Shown one piece after another: positions 33,741 through 44,948 of a stretch of DNA of 64,000 nucleotides. Both the position numbers and the translations under genes were made by a program. Location of the stretch: the NCBI GenBank assembly GCA_032622095.1, contig CP136061.1, positions 230,950,944-231,014,943 of the forward strand, read 5' to 3'. The notes below the pieces were generated by a model that ran no database searches, had not been told where the DNA came from, and saw only the letters and a list, made by a program, of their open reading frames with translations. Source of the stretch: Siphonodentalium dalli. Its lineage: Eukaryota > Mollusca > Scaphopoda > Gadilida > Siphonodentaliidae. Position 1 is the stretch's first letter. Each line of letters opens with the position of its first letter.

Positions 33741-35054
33741 AATTTGGGAATTAGTGTATATCGGATGTATTTCATACGGAATTCAGATAGAAAAAATGTG
33801 ACCTGGTAACGGTGTTCACTAAACAGTACAAAATCTTTGTGATCTGTCCTCAAGTTTAAATACAGAGAACGTCTTCGACACTTTTAATAATTGCCGTATA
33901 TGATTTGACGGAGTGCAAATGCAACATGTATTGAACGAAGACGTTAGGACGAACTTAAGGTATAGACGCACGTTATTGCCTAAATTATGTATATTTCAAA
34001 ATGGACTTTCTCATTATCGATCAGGAATTACGTTTTTAAATTAAAATCCTAAACGAGAGTCAGAATGCCGTCTTTAAATGTTTGATATTGACCGCTCGTG
34101 CCCAACATAATTAGGCCGACTCTATGGTTCTCTTGTTACTAACCAAAGCGAGACTATCCTAGTTATGTCATAGCTGTTATGAATACAATCGTAGATGGCG
34201 ATATTTATACAATGCAGATAGGTCATGTTTCATGAGTCCAAGACAGCCTTCAACAAACAAAATCGCCAGCGGCAAATGAGGCCAGGGTCGTTAAAAAAAT
34301 ATAAACAAACTACGTATATCGTATATTAGCTGATAAATACAACGTGAACAACCAGATAATTTATTATATATACAGTAAATTAGAGGTATATATGTTTGTA
34401 TCTCGTTGCCCTAACCCTCAAAAGTTGCACATTCATTTTTGAAACGTGTGTTTTTCTAGAGGTTTGTATGGAACTGAACTAGTTTTGGGATTACCACATC
34501 TGATACCGATCGATTAGAAAAAACTCATAGAGTATGACTGAAGATAATCAAGACGACACACAATAACCGCTACGATCATTGCACAAGGTCAAGTTGTAGT
34601 AGATTCTTTATAATCCCTAATTAATAATCTCAAACATTCTTTATTTGGATTCCTTTGTAACTTGAATAATTCTTTACTTTTGGTAACTATCAGAACAATT
34701 TCATTACAGTTTGGTAAGATATTGTGTGGCACATAAAATTTAAATTTTCACCAAAGTTGAAAGGTCTCACTACAAACAAGAGCCAACCCTCCCCTAATAA
34801 CAGGAGAAATGTGGTAAACTTATTCGCGATGAAAGTAAAAACAATACTACAGAAACTGCCAATCAAGTCAATCATTACATCTGCTTCAAAATTACACGAG
34901 TTTCATTGAAGCCATGTGTATTAACACGAACAGTTGCGTCACTGCTGTTCGAATGGTGTTCCGATTATATGGCCTAAGTAACGACATTATCAGTGTCCAT
35001 GGAATATCGGAATTCATATTGTCATCTATGTCGCACAGTAGTTGTTATACATCG
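33741..35054. other. No gene seen
   Basis: AT-rich sequence without recognisable exons, RNA genes or repeats, up to the left terminus of the Harbinger element. Confidence 0.45.
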
Positions 35055-35311
35055 GCAGTCAGATGCTCGTAGCTTGTTTATATATAACCATGGGTATATG
35101 CGAGAAATACACAAGGAAAACACACTCCACGGATTGGATCGATAATAATTGTCCTGTGTATTTTGATGTTGCGTTTTTTGACGATCGGTCGTCCGTAAAA
35201 TTGTCACAACAAAAGTATCTCCTTATAGGGTTGCACGACGTTACCGTGTGATCTCGACGGAAATATTGTTTATTTGGTGCGCGGTTGTGTATTGTCGAAA
35301 TTAAAGGAACT

Positions 35312-37254
35312 ATGCCGAAAGCAAAAGCCAAAACTCGAGGGGTATCTCAGGTTGAGTCTGGGGTTATTGGCACCCCACGCAAAGGGCGCGGTATCGCATT
35401 CTCGGAAGATGAGAAAGCATCATTATTGGACTTCAATGGCAGCGATATTGCTACTTTGGAGAAGAAGACGACAGACAGCAGGAACCAAGGGGCCAAAAAC
35501 CAGGCATGGGCTGTGATAGTCAACAAAATGCACGAAAGGCACCCGGATAAGCCTAAATGGAAAGCTGTTGCGTATAGAGAGTTCTGGCGAAGAATTAAAG
35601 GCAAAGCGAAACAGACAGTTCGTTCCAAGAAATGGTTCCTGGTGAATTTTCTGAAGTAGCAAGTCGTTATGATGACGTTTCCACGGAACAGCAAGCAACA
35701 CCACTGCAGGCGAGCCAAATCAGTGTGGTGCCTAACCACGAGGAGCCCGCCATTCCATAACCCGCAATTGCAGGCCCCAGTGGGGTGATTTGTGCTCAGA
35801 CTAACACAGAACCAAGCGTTGGAATGGATACTGCAACGATAAGTTAATATATTTAGTATAGCGAATATGAACACCACCAGACATGGCCATGGTGTCTCCG
35901 TCGGGGGGGGGGGGTGTCCACATTGAAATTTCCAACAGCCCCCTCCCCACTTGAATGAACAGAATAAACTCCCTGGTTCTTGCAACTTTTCAAATGGTAT
36001 TTAAAACTTTCCAACTGTTGCAAATTTACAACCTTACACCCCCCCCCCATAACGTTGGAGTTAAAATTCTCAACTGTATTAACACTGGACCAAAGTTGGA
36101 GAGTTAGACGCCCACAACCCATGTCCCCACGTCTCTGTGTTTCATACATGTTGAGGTTGACTTTCGTAGCAAATGTAAGATTATTTCAACGGAAAATAAG
36201 TTTTTTTCACCAGACATAAAGTCCAACATGGTTCAACGTCTGGCATTTTGGTTAAGTTGTCAATTGATGACTTAAACAGTGGGTTGGTTCCAGGTTAAAA
36301 TTTTCCATTATAAGTACCAGTTTAATATTCCATCACATTGTGGGTATGACCATGAAGGCTCCCACATTTGGAATGCCGGCCTGATTCCATGAGAGTTGGG
36401 GAGGGTAGTGCAGAGTTGGATGTCCCAACAGACCCCCTACCGTGTCCGTGTCGGGGCCGTTAGCATGTTAAATTTTGACGCAAAGGTTTACAGTCGGCTA
36501 CGAAAAGTGGCACCATTATATACGCATCCATTTGGATGGAATGTGATTGAGTCTCCTTTCGCTGATGGTTGTACGCGCGGTAGAGTTCAACCACTTGAAT
36601 CACTGATGAATTTAGAGTTATACCTCTTGAATCACTTGACACTGCAACACAATTTATGTCTTCGTGTCCCATTGCAACATCATCGATATTGTTTTTAACA
36701 TTTCATGCTGTTTTTGGATATTAGTTTGGCACAATATACTACTTGACTTGGTTAGGAATGTATATGTTATTCAACATGATGGATCCTCACCAGCAGTTAG
36801 ACAAGACTAGTAAGGAATTTTATTTTTGCTGGTGATATGATGGCGTAGTGGGGACTGTGGTTTTCCCCAACAGACAATGTCCGTCAAAATTTTTAATAAA
36901 TGTTAAAAAGTAATTCGCATATGCAATATTTCATAATATAATTGTTTTCTCTCTAATTTCAATGTTGGGGATCTTGTGCTTTACATCAGATTTCAGATTT
37001 TGTTGTGGTAGTAACAATGACCATATATCATGCTTCTTTCCAGTGATGTGGCTCATCTAGAGAGAATCATCCCTTCGTCTTTGGGGCGCCAGGGTCGAAA
37101 GAAGTCGACGATTTTGGAGAAAACGGACAAGGCATTAGCTTATATGGATATAGAACACAAGGCCAAGATGAAGCTTATTGCCACAAAGCAAGCAGCTGCA
37201 GACGCGAAGAAGGCTTATTATGAAGCCAAGCTCAGGTGCATCACTGGGAATTAA
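35312..37254 (+). pseudogene. Harbinger Myb/SANT-like DNA-binding protein, disrupted
   Basis: In PIF/Harbinger elements this protein binds transposon ends and helps import the transposase into the nucleus. Exon 1 starts at ATG 35312 (MPKAKAKTRG) and holds the trihelix part: FSEDEKASLLDFN, NQAWAVIVNKMHERHPDK and EFWRRIKGKAK. After KKWF at about 35636 the frame shifts by one base: GEFSEVASRYDDVSTEQQAT continues in the new frame, then meets an in-frame TAA at 35758. A coding-like tail (PAIAGPSGVICAQTNTEPSV) follows to about 35848. Exon 2 follows a clean acceptor (TTCTTTCCAG) at 37044 and encodes DVAHLERIIPSSLGRQGRKK and an alanine/lysine coiled coil (DIEHKAKMKLIATKQAAADA) to TAA 37254. Without the frameshift and stop it would be a typical two-exon gene. 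Confidence 0.85.
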
Positions 37255-37359
37255 AATTGAACAATAAATTTATTTTAATACTGTATTTGAATATAATTTT
37301 TTCTCGTAATAATGGTGCATTCTTATGACTATACATTTAAGACAATTGTTGTAATTTAC

Positions 37360-39308
37360 TCATGTCTCAAATGCTTGTCGAATGTACTGGTCGCGAAAGA
37401 TGACGGCATCTGGATCATCTGGCAGCGTTCGGCCCTCGGCTACATCGCCTTCTACCGCATCAACATTGTCGTCTGGTTCTGGATCATGTGTGGTCATTTT
37501 CAAGTTGTGTAAGCAGCAAGTTGCAATTATTGTATCCATTCACCTGTCCAACTGAAGACAAAAAGAGGTTATTGGTCATTTGGAAATGGGAAAATCGCAT
37601 TTCGTAGTGCAATAGAGAACGCAAGGCCCGCACAGCAGTCTCGACAAAATTTCAGACAAAGTGCCAGTGTACGTACCCTAAAGGCAATTTTGTTAATTTG
37701 TTAACTTAGTACAGAATGTCGCATAGCGGCCGATGAAGCAATAGCTCTGAATTAAGAAGATACCATCAACAATCCAAATATTATTTTGAATTTAAATATG
37801 GAATTTTGTTCAGAAATGTCGCATACATGTATACGTATTCATGTGATAATGTGTTCGTGTTCACTAGGTCACACACCATTTAATTATTCAAGGGTATGTA
37901 TCAATTGGAAGCGATTTGTATATATTGTTTGAACAAACATGTAGCTACATTCTGTTCAGCTATTATAATTGATACTCAACAGCGACGTGGAGAGAGGGGA
38001 GATGGGTTGGGGGGGGGGGGGGGGGTAATGACATGTCCGGTACAGTCATTAGTTAAATTTTCAGACCGAAATAGTATGCAATTTGTCTGATAGCCAAATG
38101 TTTTCAGACCAAAAGTATAATAATTTTCGATTTTGTCTTACTTGTTTTGTCCTGAGTGTCAGCTGGAAAGTTTTCTACCATTACGGGATGTTAATCGAAA
38201 ATTTTCCAACAGTTGGTACTTTGATGGTAAACGGTTTGAAAAATTCAACCCAAGGGAATCAAATTCATTGCCCCACATGTAATTGGAATTTTGGGGTTCA
38301 CATGTCTGCAGTTGTAAATTCCAAGCCGGCACCCCTTCCTCAACAATTAGCCTCTACACACATACATGAACTCCGAACTAACCTACAGTTGTCCCCCTAA
38401 ATCAGACCATGTCATTCAGATTAGTTGGGTACTCACTCTTAGACAAAGCCGGTTCCCGAAAGCTACAGAAGGAAACCTCCGTTTGTACACACCAAAGCTC
38501 CTCTCAACAATGTTTCTGGTAGCCATGTGTGCCTTGTTATAATTTCTCTCAGCTGCAGTTGCTGGAGTCCTTACTGGGGTCAATAAATACCTCTTATTCT
38601 CGTACCCCGAGTCACCAATTACGGCACTCCATCGAATTCACCAGCTTCAAACCTCGTCATTATTCTTGATTCGGCAAATACGCGCGAGTCATGTGCTGAG
38701 CCATACCACCTGGCAACTACATTGCGAAATTTAAACTGATGATCGCAAATTATCTGACAGTTTAAACTGAACCATCCCTTCCGGTTGATGAAACGCTGTG
38801 CATGAGGACCACCCGGGTTTAATATCGGGACGTGTGTACAATCCATACAACCAATGACGCCTGGCATCCCGGCATGTTCAAAAAATCCACCTTTAATTGT
38901 GTTGATTTCCTCTCCACTTGGCATCTTAATAAACTGTCCCTTGTTCATGCAAATCGCCTCCGTAACCACATAAGTCATTCTGCTAATGGCGGGTTGTGAC
39001 ATGCCATGCAAATCTCCGGCAACTGTTTGAAAACAGCCAGTTGCATAAAAACGCAGTGCAGCGCACAACTTTAAGACAGCAGGGACGGCATGATTTCTTT
39101 CCGTTGTATTCTCTATTTCAGGGACTATAAGTCCAAAGTCGAGCGTTACTTCCTTCGACAGTCGGTATCTCTGCAGGAACTCTTCGTCATCGAAATATTC
39201 CAATGGATTGGTTCGATCTCTAAATACCCTTAAACCCACATGACGTGCTCTTTCCTCACGCTCCTGCTGTGCAAATTCTAGTATAAAAAGTGCGTCTATT
39301 CCCGACAT
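37360..39308 (-). pseudogene. Harbinger (HARBI1-like) DDE transposase, disrupted
   Basis: Exon 1 runs 39308-38437. It starts MSGIDALFILEFAQQEREER, then the DNA-binding region (LKLCAALRFYATGCFQTVAG, MSQPAISRM) and DDE motifs: first Asp in GVIGCMDCTHV, second in GSAHDSRVF, and, after a one-base frameshift near 38620, VIGDSGYENKRYLLTPVRTP and RNIVERSFGVYKRRFPS with the acidic third residue. A GTGAGT donor ends it after CLR. Exon 2 (37551-37360) follows a TTCAG acceptor in matching phase and reads LDR-stop-MDTIIATCCLHNLKMTT to DQYIRQAFET. The TGA is one transition from CGA (Arg). The frameshift and stop make it inactive. Confidence 0.9.
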
Positions 39309-39502
39309 TGTTCAAACGTTAAAACTGACCACACACGACAAGACATAAAAACCGCTAAGGCCATTATAATTTTATATACGGTCAACCACAAGCACATAAA
39401 CCATAGCTAATTACACAGCCTAAAGAACGCTGGTTTTTTTGTTCGGTTATATTTTGCATATACACATGGTTATATATAAACAAGCTACGAGCATCTGACT
39501 GC

Positions 39503-41029
39503 AGGTTTTTAATTTTGTCTCAAGATAGTTCGTTGTTAGTCAATAATATTGGTATCAAAAATGTGTTATATGTATACATGTTATAGTAATTAACAGGTCA
39601 CATTATGGTAATAAATTGTTTCATTCTAGTCATGACAGCTTATGTACAACGCCCACTTAACTATCGCTTCGTGTGCAATTTTGTTAATCAGATAAGTCAC
39701 CAATGTTGGCTATTTATCAAGTGTCAAGTTTCGAATTAGAATTAAAAAATCCGTCAATTTTCAAAATTCGACACCCAGAACATTAAGTTAGAACATCAAC
39801 TCTGTTTCGGTATTCAGAATTATTTTAGTATATTATGCATCTACTGCCGAACTCGATGTATATTTCGTTATATATGCAGCCAACCTCATAGCATCTACAT
39901 TCGAGAAGCTCCATGTGTGTGTTCCAGAAAATATGCGTTTTAACTGTTTTATAGTATAGTGAATGTGTGTCATCTAGTTCTGTACATGTACGTCTCTTAT
40001 CCAGGTGGAATTTCGGTTTGCTTTCAGTAAAAGTAATAAAATTAGTTCATCAGGATCCAGCTTGCAGTACAATAATTCCCCCATTCCCATGGAAGAACAT
40101 TTATAAAGCCGCGGTATAGAATGACATGGAAGTAGAATGGAAGTACACCGGCGATTTCGCAGAATTATTCATTAACCCTTTCAACCCGAAAGAAAAGTTA
40201 ATCCGCTACTCTGTTTTGGAAAATGAATTTTCTGTCAGTTCTTTGGAAAATATGCCAATTGTTTCCAGAATACAAAGACTATCTTTTGATTACAAGCCTA
40301 ATATCTATAATACACACAAACACAGAAGATTGTGTTCTTTTTAATAGTGCATGCACGTGAAGATAGAGTACGTCATGCAAAAATAGAATGCTCTTCAAAC
40401 ATTTCTAGGAGGAAGCATTTTGAATATGCCCAGTTGCAAAATGGTGGCATCGATAATTATCTCCAGTATGACTCTTTATCAGACGAAGATACAATTTTCC
40501 TGAACACATAGCTTTGCCATTGATAATTATTTATTTTTCAGTGTAATATCAAATGGGAGAGGATATACCCACAATTGAAACAGCACTTGTCCTCAAATCC
40601 CATTGTATGTATAATAATGTATGCGTCATTTACTACGTGTTATCAAATTAGACACAAGAAATATGTTTTTAAACATTCATAGTTTACATGGGGGTGTCTT
40701 AGCTGACTTTATCGTTGTAAATAGAGCTCATCTGTTGCGAATTGATTATGACCCAGTGAACATTATAGTCGATGACTTGTATTTTGAACGATACTTTCAT
40801 TATGCTATAGTTACATTGACTACAATCGAACTGATCCATTCACCAAGAAACGCCTGCAAATAATTTGGTTTTGGTGCACTCCGTCCTTGGTGAGCCTCCG
40901 GGGCTTGTTTTGGTGGCCGCGGTACGCCCTTTCTGTCGCGGGAAGGGGGTTCTGAACAATTTGTGCATCCGCGTAAGCAGGTATACGGGCGATTTCCCTC
41001 GATAAGATCTAGTTAACACTGCATTGCAC
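39503..41029. other. Unassigned region with weakly coding-like ORFs
   Basis: Three plus-strand segments look slightly coding-like but match nothing I recognise. They are 40126-40344 (MEVEWKYTGDFAELFINPFN...), about 40340-40512 (a hydrophobic IVFFLIVHA followed by a charged tail ending YDSLSDEDTIFLNT) and 40621-40863 (SLHGGVLADFIVVNRAHLLR...). The middle one resembles a membrane-protein cytoplasmic tail. They could be relics of one gene broken by frameshifts, or chance. No splice pattern convinces. Confidence 0.3.
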
Positions 41030-41422
41030 CAATTCAACGATCACCACAACTTATATGATATGCGTTAAACTTTATCTCGTTAAACTATTCTCGAGTGACC
41101 GGGTGCAATTTATTTTTTGAATTTCGCGCCTTCCGTCACTCTGATGTGACATCAACTTGCCCACTAATTAGTGGCAATGTATTGGTAAGATTTCGGCTCA
41201 AGTTCGCTTTGTATATATTCAATGGCCCAGCAAAATACAGACTCCTACCAGGAATATCGTTCATGTGTGTGAGCGATTTCACTCCGATGCACGGGAATCC
41301 ATTCTCATATAGATAGGAATAACGAGAGCTATATGAAATGGAAAGCCATCAATCCTTGCGATTTCAACAACCAATCTTATGTCACAGAAAACGGGTCCTC
41401 TCAGGGTAGGTTGTAGTAAACT

Positions 41423-43101
41423 ATTTGCAGGAAGGTATGCCGTTTTTTTCACATCTGGCATTTTCGGGGACCCACCACCCCCAAACCTGCAAACAAAAAA
41501 ATTTTAGTCTCAATTTTTTGACACCCCACCCCCCCATATTTCACTAAAATTGGTCTAAAATATCATAAAACTCTACTGATATCACTCTTATGTCTGGGAA
41601 TGATCTCAGTTAGTTCAAATAACAGTTTAACCTGTTTCAGAAGCTGTCTTAATTGAAAAAGAAAAGTTTTATAAATTGCTGATCGTCTGTAAACATACAT
41701 GTAGGTCATTGTGCAGAATACACAAAATTTAATAATTTCTAACTATTTCCTGATTAGTCTGTCAACCAGCCAATTATCTAACATATTCCATACCGCTTAT
41801 GTTAGTCTACTGGAGCAACTTAGTTCTATTATACTAAACTAGCTGAAACATGCAGTCTCCCTTAGGGAGCCTATATTCAGCATCGGAGATACATGTGGCC
41901 CCCTTTGTTTTACTTCGCACACATTTTGATCTTAGACAGACCCTTCACTTAGCGGCGGCCCCCTATTTGTGCGCTTCAAGCACATTTGGTCATTGAAACA
42001 TTTTGATTTATATATATTGTTTTAATATACTTTTTTTAAAGAGTGAATTCCTTGCTCAATTTAACAAAACCAATTTTATTTTATTTTTTTTAATTACACA
42101 TTTTGAAAAACTAATACCATTATAACATCCGCCAGGGTACCACGAGTCACCACACACAATTTGGTTGAACTCAGTCCAGGGGTCTGAGAGAAAATCCGGA
42201 CAGATCCTACTCAGTTATATATATAGATGACAAGCAGTCACAGCAATATACCAGACTTGAATACTTTCGGTCTTGTGGGAAATCATCTGAGTTGAAAGAC
42301 ATGCAAATAATTCACTGATTGGATTAATGCACTGATGACAGATATTTTCTACCCATTGATAGTCACATTAATGTATGAGACAGTTGCTCGCTCTTTTTAC
42401 ATGCACACAATGAACTAGGCATTAGTTACATAAGGAAAAGTTTACTTATATATGCAAACTTAGGTCATTGTACAGGATACACACAATTCCATAATTTCTA
42501 ACCATTTCCCGATTAGTCTGTCAACCAGCCCATTATCTAGCATTATGCCTTAACAATGTTGTTAGTCTACTGGAGCAACCTCTGTTATAATAAATGACAA
42601 ACAATCACCTTGCCAGACTTGGATATTTTAGCTGTTGTGAGAGTAAAAGATCATATGAGTTGATAGACATGCAAATATTTCACTGATTGGCTTGATGCAC
42701 CGATGAACAGTGTGGTGACAGTTATATTCTAGCCATTGATAGTCACATTAATGTTTGAGGCAGTTGCTATTTTTCCATCACACAATGATCTTGGCTTTAG
42801 TTACATCAAGACAAGTTTATACATTTCAGTTTTACATTTCTCGAAGCTTCTTTCCGAAGGATGTCGGGAAGGAATTTGTTCACCCCACCGCCCCATATAG
42901 CTTAATGTCATCTCTCCTGAGGCCCATATGAGATCCCAGTAACACAAATATGGTGTTTTTGCAGTTATATATTCTTATAATATGTTTTAAACTGTTACAA
43001 ATGTCATATAAGAGCACAAAAGGTCTTTAGTAAAACATTTGCACGAGGGTGTAAATAACGCGTGTTTTGCCCCACCCACCCCGGCATACCTTCCTGCAAA
43101 T
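41423..43101. mobile_element. 1.68-kb TIR-bounded insertion in GPCR E
   Basis: Perfect 20-bp inverted ends: ATTTGCAGGAAGGTATGCCG at 41423-41442 and its inverse at 43082-43101. The interior has a direct duplication offset by about 760 bp: GATTAGTCTGTCAACCAGCC at about 41753 and 42512, and GATAGTCACATTAATGT at about 42357 and 42738. A minus-strand copy of the 17-kb dispersed repeat is nested inside. A third copy of the end motif (TAGTAAAACATTTGCA) lies at 43028. No transposase is visible. Confidence 0.75.
41830..42230 (-). repeat. Dispersed repeat, minus copy nested in the GPCR E insertion
   Basis: The reverse complement reads GAGTAGGATCTGTC, TTCAACCAAATTGTGTGTGG, GTTAAATTGAGCAAGGAATT, GTGCTTGAAGCGCACAAAT and TTTCAGCTAGTTTAG, colinear with 17020-17475. 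Differences are frequent, so both copies are old. Confidence 0.8.
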
Positions 43102-44060
43102 GTATTACCCCCCCCCCCCCCCCCCTTGTGCTCTAGCGATTAATGGATCTGGATCCTCGTCGTGTGTAAAATATTGGTCGAACTATACACGTATTTTTTA
43201 TCCGAATAGCGCCTTCTGTTTAAGACAAGAAGTCGGTTTTCTTTTAAATTGTGTTCTTTGTAATTGGAAGTATGCTTGTGCATTGTTGGTTGTTGTGAGT
43301 ATTAATGGTTCCAGTCGTCATTATCGCATCCTCAAACACCGTGTTCATTGTCCACATCGGGAAAATAAAAATATCCTTGAAATATTTCACTGGGAGACAC
43401 GATCAAGGACTACCGTGAGTGGCCCATCTTGTAAGTTATACGCGTTTGTTCTCAATTATACTGCAGATGGCTGCGTTTGAATCCTCGTCCCCGATCGAGC
43501 CATCAACGTGTGTTGCCATCTGACGAGCTCATTATTTTTTTAAACAATAAGTGAAATTCTGTGAAATTGTATTCGTTGCAATTGGACGTCTACTGGCGAA
43601 CTGTTATGTTATATGTGGGTTGAAATTGACTACCAATATAAGATGTTTCCATACCTGGGCACCAGCGTATATATATGTCTGGTTTTAGTTCAACGCCTGA
43701 GTTTGGTTGGATGTTGTCAAGTATTTATTTGTTCCAGCTATCAATATTATCGTATCATGCAATTCTCTACTCATTTGCCACATCACGAAAACAAAACGAG
43801 CATTGAAATATTTCACTGGGAGACACGCCCAAGTACAGCAAGGGGAAAATGCGATATCATCGAATTCCCTAATTTTAATAGCCACGGATTTCCAACTCAT
43901 GGTGACAACTATACATCTGGTCTTAACAATGCCAATCAAAAAAGTAGATTAATTTTTTTCGAGAAGCGAATTTCTTAAGACACTGAGCAGCGTTACTAAC
44001 GGTAATAAATTGAGAACTGAATTATGGCGTGTTCTGAAACACGATGTTCATACTATATAA

Positions 44061-44497
44061 CTGCATGTGTCTTTTAGCACACAACACACATACCAGCCAA
44101 TGAGTGGACCACATCCGCATCCTGGAATCTGACAACCGGACTTCAACCAACCCAATCATCCATCGGTAAACATCCCACGAACTGCACACAGGTATAATCT
44201 TTGCAGCAATTAAATGTCCGGTAACTCTTGAACCTGACATGTCTTGCTCCTTCATGTGAGCACACCATTAATGTAGCCTATTGCACAGCAGGGAATCCTT
44301 AATCCCATTTGGAGTAGTCCCACCCCCGGCCAGTAATGTTAACCTATAACCCGCCAAATAGTGTGAATTCTTCTGCACTTGTATTAACGTTCCTCTGTCT
44401 GTCGTCTGCTTATATTACCTGAACATACGTTATAACTGAGAGGGAGAATCTATTCAGTATCGAAAGGGATAAAGCCGGTTTGCGCTCCAAAATACAC
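44061..44497. other. 3' flank of paralog E
   Basis: GTGGACCACATCCGCATCCT at about 44106 matches the flank after the intact receptor (GGTGGACCACATCCGCACAC). The remainder is unassigned. Confidence 0.5.
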
Positions 44498-44907
44498 ATA
44501 ATATTTTTCGCTTTTGAATTTTGCTCAGTATCGAAATAGGTTGATAAATATCTGAAATAACTTTCTACACGCATTATGTAACCCAAGAAGATGATATGAA
44601 GTAATGAAAAATACAACTGTGAATATGTTGTTTTGGGTCCCAAACACACAACAGCCATTGTATCAATATTGAACAGAAAAGAGCGTTCCGTGGTAGTCTA
44701 TTCCTGATATGGTGGCAATAAAGAGCGTTTGTCTGACTTCTGGCGAAAAGTTGAAAATGGCTGTGACTTCACAGTTTGGCAAGTGTTTTTTTCAGAGCAT
44801 ATGAAGTCGGTGTATCAATAGTTCGTTTATATATCGACCTATCGTATCCGTCGTTCCAAATTACGTAGAAAAAAATTTGGAGGTTAGAACGAGCCATGTC
44901 CGTTTAA
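44498..44907 (+). repeat. ~410-bp dispersed repeat, copy 1
   Basis: Runs from AATATTTTTCGCTTTTGAAT through CTATTCCTGATATGGTGGCA and AAAGAGCGTTTGTCTGACTT to CAAATTACGTAGAAAA and GAGCCATGTCCGTT. The same order occurs at 54387-54811 (plus) and, inverted, at 47900-48193. No ORF. Confidence 0.8.
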
Positions 44908-44948
44908 GTGAACCATACTCGACCTGCTATGTCACAATTGTGCGACCA

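Larger units (their letters stand above)
35055..39502. mobile_element. PIF/Harbinger DNA transposon, two-gene, degenerate
   Basis: The left end GCAGTCAGATGCTCGTAGCT continues TTGTTTATATATAACCATG, and the right end is its inverse (39465-39502). The match extends loosely (GTATATGC) to about 50 bp. Between the TIRs lie the two genes characteristic of this superfamily, converging: a Myb/SANT-like protein on plus and a DDE transposase on minus. No clear 3-bp target duplication is visible at the outermost matching bases. Later insertions with poly-G or poly-C tracts occupy the introns at about 35.86-36.4 and 38.0-38.4 kb. Both genes carry lesions, so the copy is non-autonomous now. Confidence 0.92.
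41030..44060 (+). pseudogene. Class A GPCR pseudogene(s), paralog E, split by an insertion
   Basis: At 41030-41420 the 5' flank and N-terminus of the family are recognisable (TTAACACTGCATTGCACC, TCGAGTGACCGG, ATGGAAAGCC at 41338). An inserted element follows. From 43145 (TGGATCCTCGTCGTGTG, late TM3) to about 43410, TM3-TM4 and the third intracellular loop (GAAATATTTCACTGGGAG) appear, with TM5 largely deleted. At about 43411 a second partial unit restarts before TM3 (CCGTGAGTGGCCCATCTTGTA) and runs through TM4, TM5, loop 3 (AAATATTTCACTGGGAGACA), TM6 and the tail (GAATTATGGCGTGTTCTGAA) to 44060, with multiple frameshifts. This is either two truncated tandem paralogs or one rearranged gene. Confidence 0.82.

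Noticed and set aside
35347-35985. Minus-strand ORF of 212 codons opposite the Myb-like gene
   Set aside because: Antisense shadow of the Harbinger Myb/SANT exon. Its peptide shows no domain, and it continues through poly-G insertion sequence.
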